DNA of 53,598 bases from an uncultured Prevotella sp. (GCA_900771975.1 CAAGPV010000001.1:1-53598), one strand, 5' to 3'; counted from the stretch's first letter, positions 22,671-32,278 are shown. Notes: generated from the letters alone by a model not told the origin. A program made the numbers and translations.

Positions 22671-24146
22671 CTACTGTCTTATAAGATTACGGCCGGCATC
22701 TATACGCAAGAATATAAATAGTAAAAGCGTAAAGCCCCACAACGAAGAACCTCCATAACTGAAGAAAGGCAAAGGAATACCTATAACAGGAGTAAGCCCT
22801 AAAACCATTCCAACATTTATAAACACATGGAAGAGGAACACGCCCGCCACACAATAGCCATAGACACGCCCAAACTTAAAAGGTTGCCGTTCGGCAACAT
22901 ACATCAGCCTCAACACCAAGGCAAGGAAAAGACACAGTACAGAAGCAGAGCCAAGAAAGCCTTCTTCCTCACCGACTGTACAAAAAATAAAGTCGGTATC
23001 TTGTTCAGGAACAAACTTCAACTTGGTTTGAGTTCCATTGAGAAATCCTTTGCCTTCCAAGCCACCTGAACCTATGGCTATTTCGCTTTGATGGACATTA
23101 TAGCCAGCTCCTGCCAAGTCTTCGTCCAATCCCAACAACACATTTATACGTACCCGTTGGTGAGGTTGCATGACATCATTAAGCACATAATCGGCGGAAT
23201 AGAAGAAAAGAATGGACCCTATGGTGAACAAACCGATATAAAGATAGCATGCAAAGCGCGTACTCATTCCCTGATAGACAAGGTATCCTATCAGTCCAGC
23301 GCTCAAAACCAACTGAACCCACACAATATCAAACCGTATGACAAACTCGGAGAAGAGCAAAGCCAATAGAGTTGTGCCCAACATACTCAGCAAAATGTTA
23401 CACATCATCTTCTTATCCAGAGAATAGACATACACCATTCCTGCCGTAAAGACTTGCACCAACAACAACACGACAAACTTTCCAACGGACGTTGGCGTGT
23501 CCCACAAGAACACATTCTCATATTTTATACCTACCACGAAGTAGATAATCATTGACATTGCAGTAAAAAGGAAACTTCCAGGCATTCCTTCTCTGTAAAA
23601 CATCAGGGCAAAAGAAAGGTAAACAAGGGCCGATCCTGTTTCGCGTTGCCCCACTATACAAATCATAGGGAGCAGCACAATGGCAATAGCGGCGAGGAAA
23701 TGCTTCAGTCGGTGAATGTCAAACCCATAGGTACTCATTAGCTTAGCCACAGCCAAAGCGGTGGCAAACTTGGCAAATTCGGCTGGTTGCAAGCGTAGAG
23801 GACCTAACACCAACCATGAACGGGAGCCCTTGATTTCGTGCGGATTAAAGATTGTGAGAAACAACAACAGTAACAATGCACCGTAGACGACATACGAGAA
23901 AGTGTCAAAAACACGGTCGTCCATCATCAAGATGACAAATCCCAAGACAATAGACGTTCCTATCCAGATGATTTGCATTCCCGAACGAGTAGACAAACTA
24001 AAGATGTCTGTATCTCCATACGTATAACTTGCACCACACACGCTTACCCAACCAAAGACAAGCAAGGCAAGATAAATAGCGATAGTCCACCAATCCAACG
24101 ATTGGAGTATGCCTTTCTGATTGTCTTTCCTGTTTCTGTTAGCCAT
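22671..24146 (-). CDS. rodA: RodA, peptidoglycan glycosyltransferase of the elongasome
   Basis: A 491-residue SEDS-family membrane protein with about ten helices that polymerises glycan strands from lipid II during rod growth. Typical segments are GSRSWLVLGPLRLQPAEFAK (the SEDS loop), VPEQDTDFIFCTVGEE with the conserved Glu/Asp near the active site, and GIPLPFFSYGGSS near the C-terminus. Last gene of the purH-mreBCD-mrdA-rodA operon, 6 bases after the PBP2 stop. Confidence 0.95.
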   Translation of the reverse strand: MANRNRKDNQKGILQSLDWWTIAIYLALLVFGWVSVCGASYTYGDTDIFSLSTRSGMQIIWIGTSIVLGFVILMMDDRVFDTFSYVVYGALLLLLFLTIFNPHEIKGSRSWLVLGPLRLQPAEFAKFATALAVAKLMSTYGFDIHRLKHFLAAIAIVLLPMICIVGQRETGSALVYLSFALMFYREGMPGSFLFTAMSMIIYFVVGIKYENVFLWDTPTSVGKFVVLLLVQVFTAGMVYVYSLDKKMMCNILLSMLGTTLLALLFSEFVIRFDIVWVQLVLSAGLIGYLVYQGMSTRFACYLYIGLFTIGSILFFYSADYVLNDVMQPHQRVRINVLLGLDEDLAGAGYNVHQSEIAIGSGGLEGKGFLNGTQTKLKFVPEQDTDFIFCTVGEEEGFLGSASVLCLFLALVLRLMYVAERQPFKFGRVYGYCVAGVFLFHVFINVGMVLGLTPVIGIPLPFFSYGGSSLWGFTLLLFIFLRIDAGRNLIRQ

Positions 24147-24152
24147 TATGCG

Positions 24153-26267
24153 TTATCCTTTTTTATCTGTTGCTGGTTCCTTCTTTCTTTCAGGATCTTC
24201 TTTCTCTGTTTCCGTCTTAATCCTTATTTCGTCATCCGACTTAAAAATGGGCTGATCCATAGGTTGCTTCTTCTCGCCATTCTCTTCATCTTCTTTCTGG
24301 TGCAGAGCTTTTTCTTGGGCCTTTTCCTTTTGAATACGCGCCTCTTCCACCTTTTTTATTGAGTCTTTAATGGCATTGATGCGCTTGATAGAATCAAGCC
24401 TCAGAGAGTCTGCATGAGTCATGGGACGAAGGAAGCCATAGGAAATATGCTCTTTCTGAATGGAAGCAGCTCTGGCTTCATCGCCCTTTGTCAACTTACC
24501 ATTGATATACTGTTCCATCAACAAAGAGCCTATTGGCACACCAAAACGGGCACCGAAGCCACCGTTTTCTACATATACCGCTATAGCCACCTTAGGTGTA
24601 TCCACTGGTGCAAAGCCCATAAATACGGAGTGGTCTTTTCCCCTGTTTTGGGCAGTTCCGGTCTTTCCGGCCATAGTATAGCCCGGATGAACAGCATGGG
24701 CACAGGTTCCTTCCATTGCAGAAGACACCATACCGCGTATCACTTCTTCGTAAGCGGCACGCGAGCCCTTTGTGTAATGACGCTCCTCATATTGTTTTTT
24801 CAGCTTTAAGCCTTTTACTTTTTTTACCACATGCGGCGTTATATAATAGCCACGATTGGCTATGGTCGCTCCCAAATTAGCTATTTGTAGCGGGGTAAGG
24901 TTAACCTCTCCCTGGCCAATGGAGATACTGATAATAGACAAAGGCGTCCAACGTCCGAAAGCATTGTCATAAAACTGGGTATTAGGAATCATGCCACGCT
25001 TTTCTCCTGGCAAGTCTATTCCCAACTTATAACCGAAGCCCATGCTCACCATATAGTCACGCCAAGTGTTCATGGCAATACCCAATGACCGGTATTTCTG
25101 TCTGTTTGACAACATATAATAGAGTCCCCAACAGAAGAAACCATTACAAGATGTGCTCAATGCAGGCACAACACTCAACGGAGAAGGGTGGCCATGACAT
25201 CCCACATGCAGTCCCTTGAAAGAGAAACCACCATGACAAGGAAATCGCGTACTGTCGTTGATAATGCCTTCCGTTAGGAAAGTAACGGCCTGACTGGTCT
25301 TAAAAGTAGAACCCGGAGGATACTGTCCCATGATAGCACGGTTAAGTAAAGGACGTGCAGGGTCGATTGCCAGATGATGTTGATACTTTCCCCGCAACTT
25401 TCCTATCATGTCTCTGGGATCGTAAGAAGGAGAAGACACCATACAGAGAATTTCTCCTGTCTTTGGCTCAATCGCCACAATGGCCCCCAACTTGCCCTCC
25501 ATGAGACGCTCACCAAGCGCTTGCATATCGGCATCCAAGCCTAATTTTAAATCCCGTCCCGGCTTCGGGTGTTGATCGTACTGACCGTTTTGGTAGCGAC
25601 CTTGTATTCTTCCGTGAGCATCACGCAACAAAATCTGCACACCTTTCTGCCCACGCAGCTCCTTTTCGTAGGAACGTTCAATGCCCAATTTGCCTATATA
25701 GTCGCCAGCGAGGTAGTAATCATCGTCCTCTATGTCGCTTTGAGAAACCTCTCCCACGTCACCCAACAACTGGGCAGCTATAGCTGACTTATAGGCGCGA
25801 ATACTTCGGCGTTGAATATAAAAGCCAGGGAAGCGGAACATCTTCTCCTGAAAAGCGCTAAACTCCTTGTCACTCAACTGACTCATGAACATTTGTTGAG
25901 TAAATCGGGAATAGCCTGGATTTTTGGAACGGTCTTTTATATCGGCCATTCTTTTTATAAAGAAGTCCTTCGTGATGTTCAAAGCTTTACAAAACTCCGT
26001 TGTGTCAAGCCTTCCTTTCTCTTCATTCATCACCACCATAATGTCATAAGCCGGCTGATTGTAAACCAATAACTTGCCCTTACGGTCGGTAATCAGCCCA
26101 CGTGATGGGTATTCTATCTTTTTAAGAAAAGCATTTGAGTCAGCACTTTTGCGGTAGTCATCACTCATTATTTGGAGACAGAACAACCGTACCAAGTAAA
26201 CCACAATGATAAAAATGGCTACTCCGCTAAGCACCAGCCGCCTCTTTTCAAGATTGAAGTCTTTCAT
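24153..26267 (-). CDS. mrdA: Penicillin-binding protein 2 (transpeptidase of the elongasome)
   Basis: A 704-residue class B PBP that crosslinks peptidoglycan with RodA and MreBCD. A single membrane helix at about 11-32 is followed by the dimerisation/pedestal domain and the transpeptidase domain with Ser320 in STFK, SCN at 373-375 and KTGT at 535-538. The last 85 residues form an unusual Lys/Glu-rich, probably disordered extension after the domain end, which would lie in the periplasm. The start overlaps the mreD stop by four bases, which indicates coupling. Confidence 0.95.
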   Translation of the reverse strand: MKDFNLEKRRLVLSGVAIFIIVVYLVRLFCLQIMSDDYRKSADSNAFLKKIEYPSRGLITDRKGKLLVYNQPAYDIMVVMNEEKGRLDTTEFCKALNITKDFFIKRMADIKDRSKNPGYSRFTQQMFMSQLSDKEFSAFQEKMFRFPGFYIQRRSIRAYKSAIAAQLLGDVGEVSQSDIEDDDYYLAGDYIGKLGIERSYEKELRGQKGVQILLRDAHGRIQGRYQNGQYDQHPKPGRDLKLGLDADMQALGERLMEGKLGAIVAIEPKTGEILCMVSSPSYDPRDMIGKLRGKYQHHLAIDPARPLLNRAIMGQYPPGSTFKTSQAVTFLTEGIINDSTRFPCHGGFSFKGLHVGCHGHPSPLSVVPALSTSCNGFFCWGLYYMLSNRQKYRSLGIAMNTWRDYMVSMGFGYKLGIDLPGEKRGMIPNTQFYDNAFGRWTPLSIISISIGQGEVNLTPLQIANLGATIANRGYYITPHVVKKVKGLKLKKQYEERHYTKGSRAAYEEVIRGMVSSAMEGTCAHAVHPGYTMAGKTGTAQNRGKDHSVFMGFAPVDTPKVAIAVYVENGGFGARFGVPIGSLLMEQYINGKLTKGDEARAASIQKEHISYGFLRPMTHADSLRLDSIKRINAIKDSIKKVEEARIQKEKAQEKALHQKEDEENGEKKQPMDQPIFKSDDEIRIKTETEKEDPERKKEPATDKKG

Positions 26268-26767
26268 AGCCGACTCCTTAGGTTTTCAAGCACCAATAAC
26301 AAGACGAAAGTAAGCAGCGAACTTCCTCCAACACATTCCGCCCAAAGTTGCCAATTAAAGAAATTGAACATCTCCACCGTAAAGAAAACAATATTGTAGA
26401 ACAATATCGACAACCCTACATAATAACAGTACTGGGCCATACCCAGAGTATGGATTGAAGGATGCAGGTCTTCAGAAGAGTCGCGCGGAATGAACGGCGA
26501 CAAGAAAATGGGTTGCAACACGCCCAACAAGGTCAGGGAAAAGGCTGTTACACCTGGAGTATTTTCAAAGATGTCTATTACCAATCCCATTAAGAACGCC
26601 CATAAAACAATTAGCCATCGAGGCGAATTGCGTTGAAACTGTAGTATGAAATAGACATATAATAATGGTGTGGCAATGCCAAACAAGTGGATATGGTTAA
26701 GCACTAACACTTGAACCAGACAAAAAAGCAAAGAATGAAGAATTCCTTTCAATAAATCAGCATTCAT
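26264..26767 (-). CDS. mreD: Rod shape-determining protein MreD
   Basis: A 167-residue inner-membrane protein with five or six helices (for example LLFCLVQVLVLNHIHLFG and RWLIVLWAFLMGLVIDIFENTPG). The motif LVIDIFENTPGVTAFSLTLLG is typical of MreD in Bacteroidetes. It links MreC to the MreB filament. The gene lies between mreC and mrdA and overlaps the latter by four bases; the gap to mreC is five bases. Confidence 0.9.
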   Translation of the reverse strand: MNADLLKGILHSLLFCLVQVLVLNHIHLFGIATPLLYVYFILQFQRNSPRWLIVLWAFLMGLVIDIFENTPGVTAFSLTLLGVLQPIFLSPFIPRDSSEDLHPSIHTLGMAQYCYYVGLSILFYNIVFFTVEMFNFFNWQLWAECVGGSSLLTFVLLLVLENLRSRL

Positions 26768-26772
26768 ATTCT

Positions 26773-27639
26773 CTATTTATCCTCTTTTGGTTTTATAGAG
26801 TCGCGGGCGGCTTGCATAATCGAAAGTTTTTCTGCCACCGAAGCGTCATCTATTACACACACATCTCTTAAACGGTTGAAATCGGTCGTCAGTTTTACTT
26901 GCAGACGGTAAGACAACCCGTCCGGAGAATTGTAAACATGCTTGATATGACCTACCAAAACGCCACGCGGGAAGACGGACGAATAACCGCTTGTCACAAC
27001 CGTATCGCCCAATTCAAACTTTGCATGACGTGGGATGTCGTCAATGTAAGCTATGTCAGAAGCTCCTCCCGACCAATGGAGATAGCCAAAATAGTCTCGT
27101 CCCTGAATGGCACAACTGATATTTGACTTATCATTTAGCGCCGAAATGATGACGGAATAATGACGGGAAACCAAATAAACGATGCCAACAACACCATTAC
27201 CGCAAGCCACTCCCATATCTTTCCGCACTCCATCAGCCGATCCTTTGTCGATGGTGATGAAGTTTTCCGAACGGTCTGTCGTGTTGTCTACCACCTTTGC
27301 GGGGATAAGATGATATTGGGACAACATTCGAAGTTGTCCTCGTTTCAATCTTTCGGCAGCATGACGACGGTCGTAAAGCGCCTCGGACATTTCCTTAACT
27401 TGTTGCTCAAGATAGAGGTTACGCTGAGTCAACTCCTGATTGAGTCTCGTCAAGCTAAAAAAAGCCTCTATCTTCGATTCCATTTCATACACCTTACCCG
27501 AGACATAATTGGCCGATGTAAACCAAACGCTGCCTTGATAGCTGTTAAAACGGAACAGTAGCACCAAGCTAATGACCTCCAGCACAACAAAGAGCAACCA
27601 ATGGTTGTTTTTTCTAAGAAACTCCGCTAAATTGTGCAT
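26773..27639 (-). CDS. mreC: Rod shape-determining protein MreC
   Basis: A 288-residue periplasmic protein anchored by an N-terminal helix (about 13-29), followed by a coiled coil (about 50-95, ELTQRNLYLEQQVKEMSEAL) and the two-barrel MreC domain (KVVDNTTDRSENFITIDKGSADGV, then GNGVVGIVYLV, then GDTVVTSGYSSVFPRGVLVG). It activates PBP2/RodA. Starts 36 bases after the mreB stop. Confidence 0.95.
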   Translation of the reverse strand: MHNLAEFLRKNNHWLLFVVLEVISLVLLFRFNSYQGSVWFTSANYVSGKVYEMESKIEAFFSLTRLNQELTQRNLYLEQQVKEMSEALYDRRHAAERLKRGQLRMLSQYHLIPAKVVDNTTDRSENFITIDKGSADGVRKDMGVACGNGVVGIVYLVSRHYSVIISALNDKSNISCAIQGRDYFGYLHWSGGASDIAYIDDIPRHAKFELGDTVVTSGYSSVFPRGVLVGHIKHVYNSPDGLSYRLQVKLTTDFNRLRDVCVIDDASVAEKLSIMQAARDSIKPKEDK

Positions 27640-27675
27640 AAAGTCTTGTAATCTTCTAAACGCCTATATATCCGA

Positions 27676-28698
27676 TTATCGCATCAAGAAATTGAAGCGA
27701 TCAACATTTTTCAATGCAATTCCAGCACCTATTGCCACACTGTGCAAAGGATCTTCTGCTATATGGAACGGAATGTTTATCTTGTCTGTCAAACGTTTGT
27801 CCAAACCACGCAACAATGCTCCACCACCACTAAGATAGATACCGTTTTTCACGATATCAGCATACAACTCAGGCGGTGTTTTGTCGAGTGCTGAAAGTAC
27901 AGCATTTTCGATTTTGGCGATAGTTTTGTCCAAACAATGTGCTATTTCTTGATAGCATACGGGCACTTCCATCGGCAAGGATGTGATGCGGTTCGGTCCA
28001 TGAACGATGTAGTCTTCAGGAGCTTCTTCCCCAAGATCGGTCAATGCAGAACCAACATGGAGTTTGATACGTTCTGCCATACGCTCACTCACCTTCACAT
28101 TGTGCTGACGACTCATGTATTCCTGTATATCTGCAGTAAGTTCATCACCGGCTACACGGATGGAATTGTTGCTTACAATGCCTCCCAAAGAGATAACAGC
28201 AATTTCTGTACTGCCGCCACCGATATCGACAATCATGTTTCCTTCCGGGGCTTCAACGTCAAGACCAATACCCAAGGCAGCTGCCATTGGCTCGAAAATC
28301 AAGTACACATCACGGCCATCTGCGTGTTCGGCAGAATCCCGCACGGCACGTAATTCCACTTCAGTAGAACCTGAAGGAACGCCAATCACCATCTTCAAAG
28401 ACGGATGGAAGAGGCGATTACCTGTATGAACCATCTTAATCAATCCGCGCATCATCTGTTCACAAGCCGTAAAATCGGCTATCACACCATCACGCAAAGG
28501 GCGAATAGTGCGGATGTTTGGATGTTCTTTCTCATACATCATCTTTGCCTTGCCGCCTACGGCTATCATTTTATCTGTGCGACGGTCAAGTGCTACCACT
28601 GAGGGCTCGTCCACTACAATCTTATCATCACTGATAATGATGGTATTGGCTGTACCCAAGTCCATTGCAATTTCCTGGACAAAAGAAAAAAATCCCAT
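27676..28698 (-). CDS. mreB: Rod shape-determining protein MreB
   Basis: A 340-residue bacterial actin that forms membrane-bound filaments to guide wall synthesis. The actin-fold motifs are clear: MDLGTANT (phosphate 1), VIGVPSGSTEVELRAVRDSAEHA, VDIGGGSTEIAVI (phosphate 2) and YLSGGGALLRGLD (adenosine). Length is normal. It is the second gene of the operon, 27 bases after the purH stop. Confidence 0.97.
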   Translation of the reverse strand: MGFFSFVQEIAMDLGTANTIIISDDKIVVDEPSVVALDRRTDKMIAVGGKAKMMYEKEHPNIRTIRPLRDGVIADFTACEQMMRGLIKMVHTGNRLFHPSLKMVIGVPSGSTEVELRAVRDSAEHADGRDVYLIFEPMAAALGIGLDVEAPEGNMIVDIGGGSTEIAVISLGGIVSNNSIRVAGDELTADIQEYMSRQHNVKVSERMAERIKLHVGSALTDLGEEAPEDYIVHGPNRITSLPMEVPVCYQEIAHCLDKTIAKIENAVLSALDKTPPELYADIVKNGIYLSGGGALLRGLDKRLTDKINIPFHIAEDPLHSVAIGAGIALKNVDRFNFLMR

Positions 28699-28725
28699 TT
28701 CTGTTTATAACTAAAAAATATGTTC

Positions 28726-29319
28726 TTACTTCGCAAACCACTCATGAATGGCAGTATCATAATGACTGCTTACACCAAAGGCACGCTCTGCAAAGATGCG
28801 ACGGTCTTCAATATCGGTTTGGGCGCCCTTCTTGTTGAGCAGCTCAAGCAGCACACTGTACTCTGCCTTACTGGGAACTATCACAACGTCTTTGAAGTTC
28901 TTTGCTCCTGCTCGTATTAACGAGATGCCCCCAATATCGATCTTTTCAATAATGTCTTGCTCGCTGGCTCCACTGGCAACGGTCTGTTCAAATGGATAAA
29001 GGTCAACGATTACCAAATCAATAGCAGGTATATCATATTGTACCATTTGCTTTTGGTCACCTTCATTGTCTCGACGCGCAAGTATACCGCCGAAAATCTT
29101 AGGGTGTAACGTCTTTACTCTTCCACCCAAAATGGAAGGATAAGTGGTTACATCCTCTACCTTTTCACAGTTATAACCAAGAGATTCTATGAATTTCTGA
29201 GTACCTCCTGTGCTTAAAAATTTCACTCCTTCTGCATTTAATTTTGAGAGTAATTCTTCAAGGCCATCCTTGTGAAAAACCGAAATCAATGCTGTTTTAA
29301 TTGTTTTTGTTCCAGCCAT
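28726..29319 (-). CDS. purH: IMP cyclohydrolase (N-terminal PurH domain only)
   Basis: A 197-residue protein (MAGTKTIKTALIS; an ATG two codons earlier is possible) equal to the N-terminal IMP cyclohydrolase domain of bifunctional PurH, which closes FAICAR to IMP. Markers are SVFHKDGLEELLSKL, STGGT, GGRVKTLHPKIFGGILARR, DLVIVDLYPF, IEKIDIGGISLIRAGAKN and SSHYDTAI. The AICAR transformylase half (about 310 residues in E. coli PurH) is absent: a stop follows the domain boundary and mreB begins 27 bases later with no remnant between. The transformylase must be a separate gene outside the window. It heads the mreB operon. Confidence 0.9.
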   Translation of the reverse strand: MAGTKTIKTALISVFHKDGLEELLSKLNAEGVKFLSTGGTQKFIESLGYNCEKVEDVTTYPSILGGRVKTLHPKIFGGILARRDNEGDQKQMVQYDIPAIDLVIVDLYPFEQTVASGASEQDIIEKIDIGGISLIRAGAKNFKDVVIVPSKAEYSVLLELLNKKGAQTDIEDRRIFAERAFGVSSHYDTAIHEWFAK

Positions 29320-29350
29320 TATCAACTAATTAATATGATTTTTTAGTCTG

Positions 29351-29358
29351 CAAAATTA
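29351..29358 (-). promoter_or_regulatory. -7 element before the purH-mre operon
   Basis: On the minus strand TAATTTTG matches TAnnTTTG about 32 bases before the purH start. No clear TTTG is found at the proper -33 distance. Confidence 0.45.
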
Positions 29359-29675
29359 CGAAAAACCTATGAGTTGTCTATATCTACACAACTAAAAAAT
29401 GCAAAATAGCACTTAATTAATTATCATTTATCAATTTCTGCGTTAACCCAACAAGCAATAAAAGACATGCGAATTATTATTAAAAGATAACTAAATAGCA
29501 ACTATCGCAGCCGTTTTTAAGGGATAATATAGATTTACTCACGCATCAAAAACAAGGCAAAGGCTTAGTTGCCAACAGATTTTTTCGTACAAGTAAGTAA
29601 CCGTATAAGTACAATATTTTTGTAGACAAATAAAGAAAACGAAGCGAACGCTTTGTAAATAAAATTCTAACGAAA

Positions 29676-29707
29676 TTTGGAAAATGGAATTTTTGATTGT
29701 ATCTTTG
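29676..29707 (+). promoter_or_regulatory. Consensus promoter without a downstream gene
   Basis: TTTG (29676-29679), 20 bases, TATCTTTG (29700-29707) is a full consensus pair. Its predicted start falls directly before a terminator hairpin, and no gene follows for more than 500 bases. Confidence 0.65.
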
Positions 29708-29711
29708 CAAT

Positions 29712-29742
29712 AGAGGAAGAGGCAAAAGCTTTTCCTCTTTTT
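29712..29742 (+). terminator. Intrinsic terminator hairpin directly after the orphan promoter
   Basis: A 10-bp stem (29712-29721 with 29729-29738, one G-U) and a 7-base loop are followed by four T residues. Together with the promoter it would give an RNA of only about 30 bases. Confidence 0.65.
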
Positions 29743-29806
29743 GTTTCACCTAACTTTTTAACCCTTCTTTTCATCATAAATGAGCAAAAATAGGAGAAAA
29801 TTGGCT

Positions 29807-29895
29807 TTCTAAAACCCGATATATTAGCTTCTAAAACCCCATCTATTGACAAACAAAACACAGGGTTTTAGATTTCAATAGGTAGGGTTTTGCAT
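29807..29895. repeat. TTCTAAAACCC repeat cluster
   Basis: TTCTAAAACCC occurs at 29807-29817 and 29829-29839 and its inverse GGGTTTTAG at 29863-29871, with AGGGTTTT again at 29884-29891. The second and third copies can pair as a hairpin. A related hairpin with the same words is at 53294-53330. Confidence 0.6.
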
Positions 29896-30195
29896 TACAT
29901 CCGGCAACAGAAAAGTCATTAATATAAATATTTTTTACTAATTTATAGTTCCTTATCGATTCGCAATATACAACTGCGAACACAAAGATATAATACAAAT
30001 TAATATTTTTTCGCAGCATTCAATTCTATCAAACATTCCAAAATGCTCAAACAAAAGCACTATTTTAAAATCGAAACAACTTCATCACCTTTGAAAAACT
30101 AAAGGCAAACCATTTAGGAAAAGGGCTAAATCAACTATAAAATAATATGAAAGGGAAAGAAAACAGGTTATAAATCGTAATTAAAAGTATTTTCT

Positions 30196-30226
30196 TTTCA
30201 ATATCAAAAAAAATACATTAAATTTG
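30196..30226 (+). promoter_or_regulatory. Predicted glmS promoter
   Basis: TTTC (30196-30199), 19 bases, TAAATTTG (30219-30226). The -7 box is perfect, the -33 box differs at one base. The leader would be about 40 bases. Confidence 0.55.
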
Positions 30227-30271
30227 CAACCGACATTAAAACAGAAGTAACCAAATATAAAATAGAAATTT

Positions 30272-32185
30272 ATGTGTGGTATTGTAGGATATATTGGAAC
30301 ACGGGAAGCATACCCTGTTCTCATAAAAGGTCTTCACAGGCTCGAGTACCGAGGGTATGACTCGGCTGGAGTTGCACTTATCTCTGAAAAAGATCAAAAG
30401 CTCAATGTCTATAAATCAAAGGGGAAAGTGGCAGACCTCGAAGCCGTAGCAAAAGGCAACGACTGTTCCGGAACCATCGGTATTGCCCACACACGCTGGG
30501 CCACTCACGGAGAACCGTCCGCCCGTAATGCCCACCCCCATATTTCCGAATCAGGGAATCTGGTCATTGTGCATAACGGTATTATAGAGAACTATTCCCA
30601 TCTGCGCGAGCAACTCATCGAGAAAGGGTTTCATTTCAAGAGTGACACAGACACGGAAGTGCTGGTACAATTGATTGAATATGTTCAGAAAAAGAACAAT
30701 GCCTGCCTCACACAAGCGGTAATACAAGCTCTTCACAGTTGTATTGGAGCCTATGCAATTGCCATTTTCGACAAGCGCAACCCTCAACAGATAGTTGCCG
30801 CACGCAAAGGTTCACCGTTGGTAATAGGTGTCGGAGAAGCCAACAAAGAGTTCTTTATTGCAAGCGACGCCACACCAATCGTTGAATACACCAAAAACGT
30901 TGTTTACATCGACGACGAACAAGTGGTAACTATTGAGCCTGGAAAAGACCTACAAATATTCAATCTTGACAGTACAGAAGCTAAAGTGTGTGTCAAAGCC
31001 ATCGATATGGACATCAATATGCTTGACAAAGGAGGCTTTCCTCATTTCATGTTGAAGGAAATATTCGACCAACCACAATGCTTGCGCGACTGTATGCGTG
31101 GGCGCCTGTTTGCCGACAACGACCCTAAAAACCGCGACAAATACGACCCTACAGAACGGTACAACAACCATGAAGATTGCAATTCCATTGTGTTAAGTGC
31201 TGTAAAGAATAACAAAGAACGACTGCTTTCGGCCACAAGATTTATCATTGTAGCCTGCGGAACATCCTGGCATGCAGGACTTATCGGTAAACAACTCATT
31301 GAGCAGTACTGTCAGATTCCCGTAGAAGTAGACTACGCATCCGAATTCCGCTATCGCAATCCTGTCATCTACCCCAGCGATGTGGTCATAGCCATATCAC
31401 AAAGCGGTGAAACTGCCGACACCTTGGCTGCCATAGAACTTGCTAAGGAAAAGGGAGCTTGCATCTTCGGCATCGTCAACTCTGTAGGTTCAAGCATTGC
31501 ACGAGAGACCGACACCGGCATTTACATACATGTTGGGCCAGAAATAGGTGTAGCTTCAACCAAAGCCTTCACCGGGCAACTCACCTGTCTTTACCTTTTG
31601 GCACTGGCATTAGGACACGCCAAGCAAACGGTAAGCGAAGAAGAGTATGTAAATATGATACGCGAGCTGAACATTATTCCGCAAAAGATGGAAAAAGTTC
31701 TTGAGCAAAACGAACGCATCGAGCAAATATCGCGTACCTACACCTATGCTACCAACTTCCTTTATCTGGGACGCGGATGGAACTATCCCGTAGCGTTAGA
31801 AGGTGCACTAAAGCTGAAAGAGATTAGCTACATACACGCAGAAGGCTATCCTGCTGCAGAAATGAAGCATGGCCCCATTGCACTTGTAGACAATCATATG
31901 CCGGTTCTATTTGTTGCTACCCACCACCAGCAATATCAAAAGATTATTTCCAATATGCAAGAGGTAAAAGCTCGTGGCGGACACATCATTGCTATCATCA
32001 CCGAAGACGATGACCTTGTTCCGAAGATAGCCGACGAATGTATTGCCATACCTCAAACGCTGCCTCCTTTGGCGCCGCTATTGTCGGTATTGCCCCTACA
32101 GATGCTGGCTTACCATGTAGCTGTAAGAAAGGGAATGGATGTTGACCAACCTCGAAACTTAGCCAAAAGTGTAACCGTAGAATAG
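30272..32185 (+). CDS. glmS: Glucosamine-6-phosphate synthase
   Basis: A 637-residue cytoplasmic enzyme that makes glucosamine-6-phosphate from fructose-6-phosphate and glutamine, the entry to amino-sugar, wall and capsule precursors. Cys2 in MCGIVGYIG is the glutaminase nucleophile; HRLEYRGYDSAG and THTRWATHGEPS-type motifs mark the amidotransferase domain. Two SIS domains follow (VACGTSWHAGLIGK, SQSGETADTLAA, then the second with FLYLGRGWNYPVALEGALKLKEISYIHAEGYPAAEMKHGP). The C-terminus PRNLAKSVTVE is canonical. No glmS ribozyme-like leader is evident. It stands upstream of tmRNA and a capsule locus but has its own promoter and terminator. Confidence 0.97.
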   Translation: MCGIVGYIGTREAYPVLIKGLHRLEYRGYDSAGVALISEKDQKLNVYKSKGKVADLEAVAKGNDCSGTIGIAHTRWATHGEPSARNAHPHISESGNLVIVHNGIIENYSHLREQLIEKGFHFKSDTDTEVLVQLIEYVQKKNNACLTQAVIQALHSCIGAYAIAIFDKRNPQQIVAARKGSPLVIGVGEANKEFFIASDATPIVEYTKNVVYIDDEQVVTIEPGKDLQIFNLDSTEAKVCVKAIDMDINMLDKGGFPHFMLKEIFDQPQCLRDCMRGRLFADNDPKNRDKYDPTERYNNHEDCNSIVLSAVKNNKERLLSATRFIIVACGTSWHAGLIGKQLIEQYCQIPVEVDYASEFRYRNPVIYPSDVVIAISQSGETADTLAAIELAKEKGACIFGIVNSVGSSIARETDTGIYIHVGPEIGVASTKAFTGQLTCLYLLALALGHAKQTVSEEEYVNMIRELNIIPQKMEKVLEQNERIEQISRTYTYATNFLYLGRGWNYPVALEGALKLKEISYIHAEGYPAAEMKHGPIALVDNHMPVLFVATHHQQYQKIISNMQEVKARGGHIIAIITEDDDLVPKIADECIAIPQTLPPLAPLLSVLPLQMLAYHVAVRKGMDVDQPRNLAKSVTVE

Positions 32186-32198
32186 TTAATTAAGATAT

Positions 32199-32245
32199 AA
32201 ATAAGCGAGCGTGACCGTCAAAAAGACAGTCACGCTCACTTATTT
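32199..32245. terminator. Bidirectional terminator between glmS and tmRNA
   Basis: Two 21-base arms (32199-32219 and 32225-32245) pair except for two mismatches around a 5-base loop. It lies 13 bases after glmS and 33 bases after the convergent tmRNA end, so it can serve both. Confidence 0.85.
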
Positions 32246-32278
32246 AAAGACTTTTCTTAAATCAAGACAATGATTTTG

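Larger units (their letters stand above)
29359..30194. other. AT-rich intergenic stretch between purH and glmS
   Basis: No credible gene: the frames present are short and AT-driven. It contains the orphan promoter and hairpin at 29676-29742 and a cluster of TAAAACCC motifs at 29807-29895. The rest shows nothing I can name. Confidence 0.6.
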
